This document shows positions 1-7,013 of a stretch of DNA of 18,305 nucleotides, piece by piece. The translations under genes and the position numbers were made by a program. Location of the stretch: the NCBI GenBank assembly GCA_947178015.1, contig CAMWWW010000006.1, forward strand, positions 1 through 18,305, written 5' to 3'. The notes below the pieces were generated by a model. That model ran no database searches. It was not told where the DNA came from and was given only the letters and a program-made list of their open reading frames with translations. Each line of letters opens with the position of its first letter. The stretch's first letter is position 1. Source of the stretch: an uncultured Clostridia bacterium. GTDB lineage: Bacteria > Bacillota > Clostridia > Lachnospirales > Lachnospiraceae.

Positions 1-105
1 CCCTATAATATAGTATAACCATTTTTGAGACATTTTCAATACCCTCCATAAAATGTAGAAAGAAGTCTCTAAAATTTGTGCAATATTACCAAAAACTTGA
101 CAAGA

Positions 106-140
106 ATGTTTTCTGTATAGAAAGACAGATTAGAAAACAT
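106..140. promoter_or_regulatory. Spaced inverted repeat upstream of the nan promoter
   Basis: ATGTTTTCT at 106-114 and AGAAAACAT at 132-140 form a perfect 9-bp inverted repeat with a 17-bp spacer. It lies about 30 bp upstream of the -35 of the nanE promoter. It could be an upstream operator for the RpiR protein at 4928-5782 or for another regulator. Only the symmetry is seen directly; the binding protein is unknown. Confidence 0.35.
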
Positions 141-149
141 CAAAAGTAC

Positions 150-167
150 TTTCAGAACACTCTGAAA
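150..167. promoter_or_regulatory. Palindromic operator candidate for the nan operon (RpiR/NanR type)
   Basis: TTTCAGA at 150-156 and TCTGAAA at 161-167 are perfect inverted arms around the spacer ACAC. The palindrome ends three bases before the -35 hexamer at 171. RpiR-family regulators of amino-sugar and sialic acid genes often bind short palindromes with GAAA/TTTC arms, and an RpiR gene lies in this operon. The assignment to that protein is inference. Confidence 0.45.
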
Positions 168-170
168 ATA

Positions 171-198
171 TTGCAATTCCTTTTACAAACGGTATACT
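171..198 (+). promoter_or_regulatory. Sigma-A-type promoter of the nan operon
   Basis: TTGCAA at 171-176 and TATACT at 193-198 are separated by 16 bp. Transcription would start near 205, giving a leader of about 24 nt that carries GGGAGGTG ahead of the nanE ATG at 229. The rest of 1-170 is A+T rich and holds no gene; besides the two inverted repeats listed separately, short complementary arms at 27-36 and 50-69 could form a weak hairpin. Confidence 0.55.
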
Positions 199-228
199 GT
201 AACCATCAAGCAGGGAGGTGAAGCAAAA

Positions 229-924
229 ATGAATGAGAAGGTTGAGCAACTAAAAGGTAAGCTGATTGTATCCTGTCAGGCACTTGCGCATGAGCCGCTC
301 CATTCCTCTTTTATTATGGGACGTATGGCGCTGGCAGCAAAGGAAGGGGGAGCATATGGTATCCGTGCCAATTCCAAGGAGGATATACAGGAGATTCAGT
401 CGCAGGTGGAGCTTCCCATCATTGGTATTGTAAAGCGGGATTATGAGGGCAGTGAGGTTTATATTACGCCGACGATGAAGGAAGTGGACGAGCTGATGGA
501 GGTTAGGCCGGAAATTATCGCTGTCGATGCGACAGGTCATCTGCGTCCGGGGAATCTTGCGCTGGATGATTTTTATCGAGAGATAAGAAGAAAGTATCCA
601 GATCAATTATTGATGGCAGATTGTTCCACAGTAGAGGATGCTCTCTATGCGGATCAGCTTGGTTTTGATTTTATTGGGACAACGATGGTGGGCTATACAA
701 AGGAAAGTGCGGGACTGCAGATTGAGAAGGATGATTTTAAGATATTGCGCGAAATCATAGGGAAGGCAAGTCATCCAGTGGTTGCGGAGGGAAATATTAA
801 CACTCCCGCAAAAGCGCGTCGTGTGATTGAATTGGGGGCATACTGTGTTGTGGTTGGATCGATTATCACCAGACCACAGTTAATAACGAAAGCATTTGCA
901 GAGGCATTGAACGAAAACAAGTAG
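229..924 (+). CDS. nanE: N-acetylmannosamine-6-phosphate 2-epimerase
   Basis: This cytoplasmic enzyme converts ManNAc-6-P to GlcNAc-6-P, the step that joins sialic acid breakdown to amino-sugar metabolism. The protein has 231 residues, the normal length for the NanE TIM-barrel family. Family hallmarks are visible: VSCQALAHEPLHS (residues 14-26), the IVKRDY segment with the probable catalytic Lys69, DATGHLRPG (100-108), VVAEGNINTP (184-193, with conserved Glu187) and a phosphate-binding end VVVGSIITRP. The start is supported by GGGAGGTG about 7 nt upstream of the ATG. It is the first gene of the cluster and sits directly behind the promoter at 171-198. The neighbouring nanA and kinase genes make the assignment firm. 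Confidence 0.95.
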   Translation: MNEKVEQLKGKLIVSCQALAHEPLHSSFIMGRMALAAKEGGAYGIRANSKEDIQEIQSQVELPIIGIVKRDYEGSEVYITPTMKEVDELMEVRPEIIAVDATGHLRPGNLALDDFYREIRRKYPDQLLMADCSTVEDALYADQLGFDFIGTTMVGYTKESAGLQIEKDDFKILREIIGKASHPVVAEGNINTPAKARRVIELGAYCVVVGSIITRPQLITKAFAEALNENK

Positions 925-947
925 ATAAGGAAGGGGTATTTGTGTCC

Positions 948-985
948 GCGCCGTCAGCACGGGTACCATACGAGAAAAGCGGCGC
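948..985 (+). other. Intercistronic inverted repeat between nanE and nanA
   Basis: GCGCCG (948-953) and CGGCGC (980-985) could form a GC-rich 6-bp stem with a 26-nt loop in the nan mRNA. It lies in the 78-bp gap and ends just before the nanA ribosome binding site (GAGGAG, 992-997). There is no T-run, so it is not a normal terminator. It may be an mRNA processing or stability element, or chance. Confidence 0.3.
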
Positions 986-1002
986 AGAAATGAGGAGAAG
1001 AT

Positions 1003-1932
1003 ATGGGAGAGAACAGAAATCTGGATAGATACAAAGGAATTATTCCTGCATTTTATGCATGTTATAACGAGGAAGGCAAGATAAGCCCGGCAGGCGTGAG
1101 AGCGTTGACAAGATATTTTGTGGAAAAAGGTGTAAAGGGTGTTTATGTCAACGGTTCCTCCGGCGAATGTATTTATTTAAGTGTGGAGGAGCGAAAGACG
1201 GTGCTCGAAAATGTGATGGAGGCGGCAGAGGGCAGACTTACGGTTATTGCACATGTGGCATGTAATAACACCAAGGACAGTATGGAGCTGGCGAGACATG
1301 CACAGGAACTTGGAGTGGATGCAATAGCGGCGATTCCTCCTATTTATTTTCATTTGCCAGAGCACGCGATTGCGCAGTACTGGAATGATATAAGCAGCGC
1401 TGCTCCAGAAACAGATTTTGTGATCTATAATATTCCTCAGCTTGCAGGAGTTGCCTTGACTATGAAGCTGTTTGAGGAGATGAGAAAGAATCCGAAGGTG
1501 ATTGGGGTAAAGAATTCCTCTATGCCAGTGCAGGATATTCAGATGTTCTGTCAGGCAGCAGGGAAAGATTATATTGTGTTCAATGGTCCAGACGAGCAGT
1601 TTATCAGCGGACGTGTGATTGGTGCAGAGGGCGGTATTGGCGGAACCTATGGTGCGATGCCGGAGCTGTTTTTAAAGATGGATGAATATGTGAAAGCAGG
1701 AGAGCTCGGCAAAGCATGTGAGATTCAGTATGCGGTCAATGAAATTATCTATAAGATGTGTTCTGCACATGGAAATATGTATGCTGTTATCAAGGATGTG
1801 TTAAAGAGAAATGAGGGACTGGAATTAGGTGGCGTAAGAGAGCCGTTGCCTTCCTTGCTCAATACAGATAGCGTGGTTGTGGAGGAAGCAGCAAAAATGA
1901 TTCAGACCGCCAAAGAGAATTTTCTAAAGTAA
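1003..1932 (+). CDS. nanA: N-acetylneuraminate lyase
   Basis: This aldolase splits N-acetylneuraminate into N-acetylmannosamine and pyruvate through a Schiff base. The 309-residue protein belongs to the DapA/NanA TIM-barrel family. Visible residues are the GSSGE pyruvate-carboxylate loop (51-55), Tyr142 in VIYNIPQ, the Schiff-base Lys170 in VIGVKNSS, and the GGIGGTYG segment (210-217) typical of sialic acid lyases rather than dihydrodipicolinate synthases. The ATG is preceded by GAGGAG at good spacing. The genes on both sides (NanE and an SSS transporter) support lyase over dihydrodipicolinate synthase. A different 2-keto-acid aldolase specificity cannot be strictly excluded from sequence alone. 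Confidence 0.93.
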   Translation: MGENRNLDRYKGIIPAFYACYNEEGKISPAGVRALTRYFVEKGVKGVYVNGSSGECIYLSVEERKTVLENVMEAAEGRLTVIAHVACNNTKDSMELARHAQELGVDAIAAIPPIYFHLPEHAIAQYWNDISSAAPETDFVIYNIPQLAGVALTMKLFEEMRKNPKVIGVKNSSMPVQDIQMFCQAAGKDYIVFNGPDEQFISGRVIGAEGGIGGTYGAMPELFLKMDEYVKAGELGKACEIQYAVNEIIYKMCSAHGNMYAVIKDVLKRNEGLELGGVREPLPSLLNTDSVVVEEAAKMIQTAKENFLK

Positions 1933-1940
1933 GAGTTTTT

Positions 1941-1954
1941 GGAAAACGATAACA
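1941..1954 (+). promoter_or_regulatory. Possible catabolite-responsive element (cre) inside the operon
   Basis: GGAAAACGATAACA fits the classical CcpA cre consensus TGNAANCGNWNNCA at every fixed position except the first (G for T). It lies in the 51-bp gap between nanA and the transporter gene, where bound CcpA could act as a roadblock. It is a single near-match in an A-rich spacer, so chance is possible. Confidence 0.3.
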
Positions 1955-1983
1955 ATACAACATAGAAAGCAGGAGGGGAAGGT

Positions 1984-3489
1984 ATGCAGGGTTTTACTAC
2001 AATTGATTTGATTATCTTGATTGTGTATCTGGGTGCGGTGTTATTTGCTGGATTGTTTTTTGCAAAAAAAGATATGAAAGGCAAAGAGTATTTTAAAGGC
2101 GATGGCACAGTGCCGTGGTGGGTGACATCCGTGTCGATTTTTGCCACGTTGCTCAGCCCGATTTCATTTTTGTCGCTGGCGGGAAATTCTTATGCAGGAA
2201 CATGGCTGATGTGGTTTGCGCAGCTAGGCATGATTTTAGCGATTCCGCTTACCATTAAATTTTTCCTGCCAATTTACAGTAAGCTGGATATTGATACAGC
2301 CTACCATTATCTGGAGCTTCGCTTTGAAAGTAAGGGGCTGCGGGTGTTGGGAGCCGTGATGTTTATTATTTATCAGATTGGACGAATGTCAATTATTATG
2401 TACCTGCCTTGTATGGTGCTGGGGAATTTGACAGGGATCAATATAAATCTGCTGATTGTGATAATGGGAGTGATTGCAATTATCTATTCCTATACAGGCG
2501 GCTTAAAGTCCGTGCTCTGGACGGATTTTATTCAGGGCTCCGTGCTGTTAATCGGCGTGACAGTCGCTCTGCTGTTCCTGATTGCCCATATAGATGGAGG
2601 ATTTGGCTCTATTATGCAGGCATTTACGCAGGAAGGAAAGTTCCTTGCAGCAGATCAGCCAATCTTTAATATCAATTTATTAAAAGACAGCGTATTTTTA
2701 ATGATTATTGGCGCAGGTTTTAATACCATGGGTTCCTATGTGTCCAGCCAAGATATTGTGCAGCGTTTTACCACGACGACGGATACAAAGAAGCTGAACA
2801 AAATGATGTTGACAAATGGAGCTCTTTCCATTTTTATTGCAACCGTATTTTATCTGATTGGTACAGGACTGTATGTATTTTATAAACAGAACGCTCTGCC
2901 GCCCGCGGCTGCACAGGATCAGATTTTTGCTTCCTATATCGCATTTGAGCTTCCGGTGGGTGTGACAGGTATACTTTTGGCAGCCATTTATGCCGCATCC
3001 CAGTCAACCTTGTCAACAGGACTTAACTCGGTTGCTGCGAGCTGGACTTTGGATATTCAGGCAAGACTTACCAAGAAGGAATTGAGCTTTGAAAAGCAGA
3101 CTAAGATTGGACAGTATGTTTCTTTGGTAGTTGGAATTTTTGCGATTGTAGTTTCAATCGTTCTCGCAAATGGCGGAATTAAATCTGCTTATGAGTGGTT
3201 TAATGGGTTTATGGGTCTGGTATTGGGAATTTTGATAGGAACCTTTATACTGGGAGCCTTCACAAAGGTAGCAAATACGTTTGGTACAACACTTGCGTTT
3301 ATTGCGGCTTCTGTGGTTATGGTTGGCATTAAATATTTTGCACCGGCAGGCAGTGTTTCCCTCTGGTCTTATTCCCTGATTTCCATCGCCGTTTCACTTG
3401 CAGTGGGAATTCCAGCGAGCATTATTTCTAGGAAGATGAATGGGGATACTTCTGTTCCAGCGCCGAATACAACAATCTATCGAGATTAA
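1984..3489 (+). CDS. Sodium:solute symporter (SSS/SLC5), probable sialic acid transporter
   Basis: This is a 501-residue polytopic membrane protein of the SSS family. It begins with a short outside end and the first helix (TIDLIILIVYLGAVLFAGLFF, about residues 6-26, read in two parts), and about 12-13 hydrophobic segments follow. Family features include the region after helix 1 (FKGDGTVPWWVTSVSIFATL), YSYTGGLKSVLWTDFIQG near residues 168-185, and the QSTLSTGLNSVAASWTLDI region near 340-358. The gene starts 51 bp after nanA with AGGAGGGG as ribosome binding site and ends 11 bp before nanQ. Its position between lyase and anomerase genes points to Na+-coupled N-acetylneuraminate uptake, as for characterised SiaT/NanT SSS transporters. 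Substrate choice (Neu5Ac or an anhydro form) cannot be read from sequence. Confidence 0.85.
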   Translation: MQGFTTIDLIILIVYLGAVLFAGLFFAKKDMKGKEYFKGDGTVPWWVTSVSIFATLLSPISFLSLAGNSYAGTWLMWFAQLGMILAIPLTIKFFLPIYSKLDIDTAYHYLELRFESKGLRVLGAVMFIIYQIGRMSIIMYLPCMVLGNLTGININLLIVIMGVIAIIYSYTGGLKSVLWTDFIQGSVLLIGVTVALLFLIAHIDGGFGSIMQAFTQEGKFLAADQPIFNINLLKDSVFLMIIGAGFNTMGSYVSSQDIVQRFTTTTDTKKLNKMMLTNGALSIFIATVFYLIGTGLYVFYKQNALPPAAAQDQIFASYIAFELPVGVTGILLAAIYAASQSTLSTGLNSVAASWTLDIQARLTKKELSFEKQTKIGQYVSLVVGIFAIVVSIVLANGGIKSAYEWFNGFMGLVLGILIGTFILGAFTKVANTFGTTLAFIAASVVMVGIKYFAPAGSVSLWSYSLISIAVSLAVGIPASIISRKMNGDTSVPAPNTTIYRD

Positions 3490-3500
3490 GGAGGGATGGC

Positions 3501-3950
3501 ATGATTTTTGGAAATATTCGTAATTTCGATCAATATTCATTTCTGACAGATGCGATCAAGGAATGTTTTGCATATGCAAAGGAACACAGTCTGGTAGACT
3601 ATGAAAAGGGCTGTCATGAGATTGACGGCAAGAGATTGTACTTTAATCGTGTGGAATACACGACAACAACGCCAGAAAATCGATTCTGGGAGGCACACAG
3701 GCAGTATCTGGATGTTCACCTTCTGTTGGAGGGACAGGAACAGATTGACCTTAACTTTATTCAAAATCTGGAGCAGGGCGAGTATGTGGAGGCGGATGAT
3801 TTTCTCGCTCTTCAGGGAGAGAAAAATAGCTCTGTAGTGCTGCGGGAGGGCGATTTCCTTATCTGCTATCCTGAGGACGGACACCGCACGGCGGTTGAGG
3901 TAGATGGGCCAGAGACCGTGAAAAAAGTGATATTTAAGGTTCTTATCTGA
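3501..3950 (+). CDS. nanQ: YhcH/YjgK/YiaL family protein, probable sialic acid anomerase (NanQ)
   Basis: The 149-residue protein matches the YhcH/YjgK/YiaL (EbgC-like) cupin family. A member in the E. coli sialic acid regulon, NanQ, has been assigned as an N-acetylneuraminate anomerase that speeds conversion between ring forms before the lyase acts. Visible motifs are RFWEAHRQYLDVHLLLEGQE (about residues 61-80), with the conserved His residues of the cupin pocket, and FLICYPEDGHRTAV (about 119-132). The ribosome binding site AAGGAGGG overlaps the stop codon of the transporter gene, so the two are probably translationally coupled. Family membership is firm; the anomerase role rests on context and on the family. 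Confidence 0.85.
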   Translation: MIFGNIRNFDQYSFLTDAIKECFAYAKEHSLVDYEKGCHEIDGKRLYFNRVEYTTTTPENRFWEAHRQYLDVHLLLEGQEQIDLNFIQNLEQGEYVEADDFLALQGEKNSSVVLREGDFLICYPEDGHRTAVEVDGPETVKKVIFKVLI

Positions 3951-3998
3951 GTCTTGTACAAAATCGATAAAAATGGTAAGATATTAAAGGGAATAATT

Positions 3999-4880
3999 AT
4001 GAAAAGATATATAAGCATAGACATCGGAGGAACGGCGATTAAGTATGGAACGGTATCAGAGGAGGGTGTCTTGCTAAGCCGCAGTGAGATGCCCACGGAG
4101 GCAAAAAAGGGCGGTTATGCCATATTGGATAAGGTTACGGGCATTATCCGGCAGCTTGTCAAGGAAGAGCATTACAGTGGAATCTGTATTTCCACGGCGG
4201 GCATGGTTGACACAAAAAAAGGAGAGATTATCTACTCCGCGCCTTTGATACCGAATTATATCGGAGTTAAGATTAAAAAAACATTGGAGGAATGTTTCGG
4301 CATACCCTGCGAAGTGGAAAATGATGTAAACTGCGCAGGGCTTGCAGAGTCGATCTGTGGAGCTGGAAAGGGATATAATCCCATGCTGATGCTGACCATA
4401 GGAACAGGGATCGGAGGCTGCCTGATTATAGATGGGCAGGTGTACCATGGGTTTGGAAGCAGCGCGTGCGAGTTTGGCTATATGCGGATGAGGGACAGCG
4501 ACTTTCAGACCTTGGGCTCGGCGGGTGCACTGGTAAAAAAGGTTGCCGCGCAGAAGCAGGAGCCGGAGGAAGCGTGGAATGGATATCGGATCTTTGAGGA
4601 AGCGAAGCAAAAGGACGCCATTTGTATGGCAGCCATAGATGAGATGGTGGATATATTAGGGCTTGGGATCGCAAATATTTGTTATGTGGTCAGTCCGCAG
4701 ATTGTAGTTTTAGGAGGAGGTGTTATGGCACAGGAGGATTATCTTAAGGACAGGATACGAAGTGCGCTGGACAGATATCTTCTAAGCAAGCTGGCATCGC
4801 AGACCAGAATAGCCTTTGCCATGAATAGAAATGATGCAGGGATGCTGGGGGCTTTCTATCACTTTATGAGCTGCCGCTGA
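3999..4880 (+). CDS. nanK: ROK family kinase, probable N-acetylmannosamine kinase
   Basis: This kinase would phosphorylate ManNAc with ATP, giving the NanE substrate. From the ATG at 3999 the protein has 293 residues; this start has AAAGGGA about 6 nt upstream, whereas an in-frame TTG at 3954 has no ribosome binding site and would add 15 atypical residues. ROK features are the N-terminal ATP loop SIDIGGTAIKYG (6-17), VENDVNCAG with the probable catalytic base Asp109, and TIGTGIGG (133-140). The usual ROK zinc site is absent: the segment after CEFGY (157-161) has Tyr where the GEIGH His is expected, and there is no CxCGxxGC. Non-canonical ROK kinases without the zinc site are known among sialic acid clusters, for example in staphylococci. 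Activity is therefore plausible. Confidence 0.85.
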   Translation: MKRYISIDIGGTAIKYGTVSEEGVLLSRSEMPTEAKKGGYAILDKVTGIIRQLVKEEHYSGICISTAGMVDTKKGEIIYSAPLIPNYIGVKIKKTLEECFGIPCEVENDVNCAGLAESICGAGKGYNPMLMLTIGTGIGGCLIIDGQVYHGFGSSACEFGYMRMRDSDFQTLGSAGALVKKVAAQKQEPEEAWNGYRIFEEAKQKDAICMAAIDEMVDILGLGIANICYVVSPQIVVLGGGVMAQEDYLKDRIRSALDRYLLSKLASQTRIAFAMNRNDAGMLGAFYHFMSCR

Positions 4881-4927
4881 AGAAAATACAGCGAATTTAA
4901 CTCGAATACTTTAAAGGGTGATAAGAA

Positions 4928-5782
4928 ATGGAATATTATGTAAAGTCTGTAGTTCCTATTATTAAAATGAATTATGAGAAATTTACTGCTGTGGAAAAAA
5001 GTATTGCAGATTTCTTTATTCAAAATCAGGAGAAGGTAGATCTGTCATCGAAGGCGATCTCGGACCGTCTGTATGTATCAGAAGCATCTCTGTCTCGGTT
5101 TGCGCAGAAATGCGGCTATCGGGGATACAGAGAATTTGTGTACCAGTATGAGGTGACTTTTGTTGAAAAAAAGGAATCTATGACTGGGAATACACGTATG
5201 GTTTTAAATGTATATCAGGAGCTTTTAAATAAGACCTACAGCCTTGTAGATGAGGAGCAGATTGCCCGCATTGTGCAGTATTTAGGAAATGCAAGGAGAG
5301 TGACCGTGTGCGGGCGCGGAAGCTCTGGTCATGCAGCGGCCGAGATGGAGATGCGGTTTATGCGCATTGGAGTAAATATTGATTCCCTGAGGGACAGCGA
5401 TCTGATGCGTATGCAGGCAATCTTTCACGATAAGGACAGCCTTGCTTTCGGCATCAGCATCAGCGGTGAGACAGAGGAGGTGCTCTATTTTCTTAAGGAG
5501 GCAAATAAGCGAGGAGCAAAAACAATCTTGCTCACCGCAAAAAAGATGGAGGCCTTTTATGAATTCTGCAATGAGGTCGTACTTATGCCATCGCTACGTT
5601 ATCTGAATCAGGGGAATGTTATCTCGCCCCAATTTCCGATCCTTCTTATGCTGGATCTTATCTATTCTTGTTATTCTGGGCTTGATAAGGGCAAGAAGGA
5701 GTATATGCATGATAATACACTGCGCGCTCTTGCCGACGGAAAAGGAATACCGGGGCGCACGCAGGATGGGAGGAAATTATAG
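4928..5782 (+). CDS. RpiR family transcriptional regulator (HTH plus SIS domain), probable nan regulator
   Basis: The 284-residue protein has the RpiR layout. An N-terminal helix-turn-helix domain covers about residues 1-77, with the helix pair in AISDRLYVSEASLSRFAQKC (43-62). A sugar isomerase (SIS) domain follows from about 105, with GRGSSG (129-134) and the second phosphate-sugar loop ISISGETEE. SIS domains in this family sense phosphorylated sugars; in a nan operon ManNAc-6-P, GlcNAc-6-P or GlcN-6-P are candidate effectors. The start has AAAGGGTG 7 nt upstream. The stop codon shares its last base with the GTG start of nagA, so the two are coupled. Likely targets are the palindromes at 106-140 and 150-167. 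Whether it represses or activates is not visible. Confidence 0.88.
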   Translation: MEYYVKSVVPIIKMNYEKFTAVEKSIADFFIQNQEKVDLSSKAISDRLYVSEASLSRFAQKCGYRGYREFVYQYEVTFVEKKESMTGNTRMVLNVYQELLNKTYSLVDEEQIARIVQYLGNARRVTVCGRGSSGHAAAEMEMRFMRIGVNIDSLRDSDLMRMQAIFHDKDSLAFGISISGETEEVLYFLKEANKRGAKTILLTAKKMEAFYEFCNEVVLMPSLRYLNQGNVISPQFPILLMLDLIYSCYSGLDKGKKEYMHDNTLRALADGKGIPGRTQDGRKL

Positions 5783-6939
5783 TGATTATTAAAAATGCAG
5801 TAATTTATACGGAAGAGCAATGCTTTGAAAAAGGTGATATATGCATAAACAATGGTGTGTTTTCCAAGACTTCAGAGGATACAACCGTGCTTGACGCGGC
5901 AGGCTGTTATGCTGTTCCGGGACTGATTGACCTGCATTTTCACGGTTGTCAGGGATATGATTTCTGTGACGGGACCATAGAGGCGGTGGAGCGCATTGCG
6001 GAATATGAGGCGTCTGTCGGGGTGACGGGCATAGCCCCTGCCACAATGACGCTTCCTGTGGAGGAGCTTAAGCACATTCTGTCTGTCGGTGCGGAATATA
6101 AAAGAAAGGCAGAAGCCGCGGAGCACAGCATTAAGGCCGATCTGCTTGGAATTAACATGGAAGGTCCATTTATCAGCAAGGCAAAAAAGGGCGCACAGGA
6201 CCCAGAGCATATTATTTCGTGTAATGTGAAAATAGCGGGGGAATTCTTGAAGGCATCCGAGGGACTGGTAAAATTTATTGGGATAGCACCAGAGGAGAAT
6301 CCAGATTATCTAGATTTTATTAATCAGATGAAGGGGAAGGTGGATATTTCTCTTGCCCATACCAATGCAGATTATGAGACCGCAATGTCTGCTTTTCAGG
6401 CAGGGGCAAATCATGCGGTGCATCTGTTTAATGCTATGCCATCTTTTCACCACAGAGATCCCGGCGTGATTGGAGCTGTGGTGGACAGCGAGCATGTGTA
6501 TGCCGAGCTGATCTGTGATGGCGTGCATATTCATCCTGCTATGGTGCGGGCGACATTTGCCATGTTGGGAAAAGAGCGTATTGTCTTGATCAGCGACAGC
6601 ATGAGGGCGACCGGTATGCCAGATGGGAGATATACATTAGGCGGACTGGAAGTGGAAGTGAAAGGAAAGAAAGCTGTGCTGGTGTCGGATGGCGCGCTTG
6701 CCGGATCGGCGTCCACCTTGATGGACTGTGTGAGGACGGCTGTCAAGGAGCTTCATGTGCCGTTGGAGACAGCGATTGCCTGCGCCACGGCAAATCCTGC
6801 AAAATGCCTTGGAATTTATGAGGAAAGAGGTTCCATCTGCATAGGAAAAAAAGCAGATATGGTGCTGCTGGATCAGGATTTAAAGGTTAGGGCAGTGATA
6901 AAAGATGGATATTGTTCAAAAAACTCAATTTTAGATTGA
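5782..6939 (+). CDS. nagA: N-acetylglucosamine-6-phosphate deacetylase
   Basis: NagA removes acetate from GlcNAc-6-P to give GlcN-6-P. The 385-residue protein carries the expected amidohydrolase residues: HxH at 52-54 (DLHFHG), the metal ligand Glu127 in NMEGPF, His193 in LAHTNA, the substrate His214 in HAVHLFNAM, His249 in DGVHIHP and the catalytic Asp272 in LISDSM. The start is GTG; its G is the last base of the rpiR stop codon, and GGGAGGA lies about 9 nt upstream. No nagB is present nearby, so the deaminase must be encoded elsewhere. The last bases of the gene overlap the -35 and an operator copy of the following BCCT promoter. Confidence 0.94.
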   Translation: MIIKNAVIYTEEQCFEKGDICINNGVFSKTSEDTTVLDAAGCYAVPGLIDLHFHGCQGYDFCDGTIEAVERIAEYEASVGVTGIAPATMTLPVEELKHILSVGAEYKRKAEAAEHSIKADLLGINMEGPFISKAKKGAQDPEHIISCNVKIAGEFLKASEGLVKFIGIAPEENPDYLDFINQMKGKVDISLAHTNADYETAMSAFQAGANHAVHLFNAMPSFHHRDPGVIGAVVDSEHVYAELICDGVHIHPAMVRATFAMLGKERIVLISDSMRATGMPDGRYTLGGLEVEVKGKKAVLVSDGALAGSASTLMDCVRTAVKELHVPLETAIACATANPAKCLGIYEERGSICIGKKADMVLLDQDLKVRAVIKDGYCSKNSILD

Positions 6940-6949
6940 CATTGAACGA
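6912..6949. promoter_or_regulatory. Second operator copy upstream of the BCCT gene
   Basis: TTGTTCAA (6912-6919) and TTGAACGA (6942-6949) are imperfect inverted half-sites with a 22-bp spacer, the same spacer as at 6963-7000 and 12900-12937. It covers the -35 hexamer (6936-6941) and the 3' end of nagA. The half-sites at 6912, 6942, 6963 and 6993 are spaced 30, 21 and 30 bp, roughly whole helical turns. Confidence 0.5.
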
Positions 6950-6964
6950 TTGGAGTGCTATTAT
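6936..6964 (+). promoter_or_regulatory. Strong promoter of the BCCT transporter gene
   Basis: TTGACA (6936-6941), 17 bp, TATTAT (6959-6964): a near-consensus sigma-A promoter. The -35 lies across the nagA stop codon. Transcription would begin near 6971, just after the left arm of the operator at 6963-7000. The BCCT gene therefore need not depend on read-through from the nan operon, although no terminator is visible after nagA. Confidence 0.7.
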
Positions 6965-7000
6965 GTTCATATAATATATATAAATATAAAAAATGAACAT
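6963..7000. promoter_or_regulatory. Operator shared with the choline kinase fusion gene
   Basis: ATGTTCAT (6963-6970) and ATGAACAT (6993-7000) are perfect inverted half-sites with a 22-bp A+T spacer. The left arm begins on the last two bases of the -10, and the right arm ends just before the ribosome binding site. The same arms, spacer and position relative to the -10 recur at 12900-12937. Because the start site falls after the left arm, the symmetry is a DNA site and not an RNA hairpin. Confidence 0.65.
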
Positions 7001-7013
7001 GAGGTATTCTAGT

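Noticed and set aside
97..121. TTGACA at 97-102 with TATAGA at 116-121 as the nan promoter
   Set aside because: The spacing is only 13 bp, too short for a sigma-A promoter.
3954..3998. TTG at 3954 as start of the ROK kinase
   Set aside because: No ribosome binding site and no family similarity in the added residues; ATG 3999 has AAAGGGA and begins the conserved SIDIGGT region at once.
5789..6210. Minus-strand open frames inside nagA
   Set aside because: They are shadows of the nagA coding frame; nagA carries all catalytic residues, and these frames show no family features.
6993..7013. ATG at 6993 as start of the BCCT gene
   Set aside because: It is the first part of the right operator arm and has no ribosome binding site; GAGGT at 7001-7005 serves the ATG at 7014.
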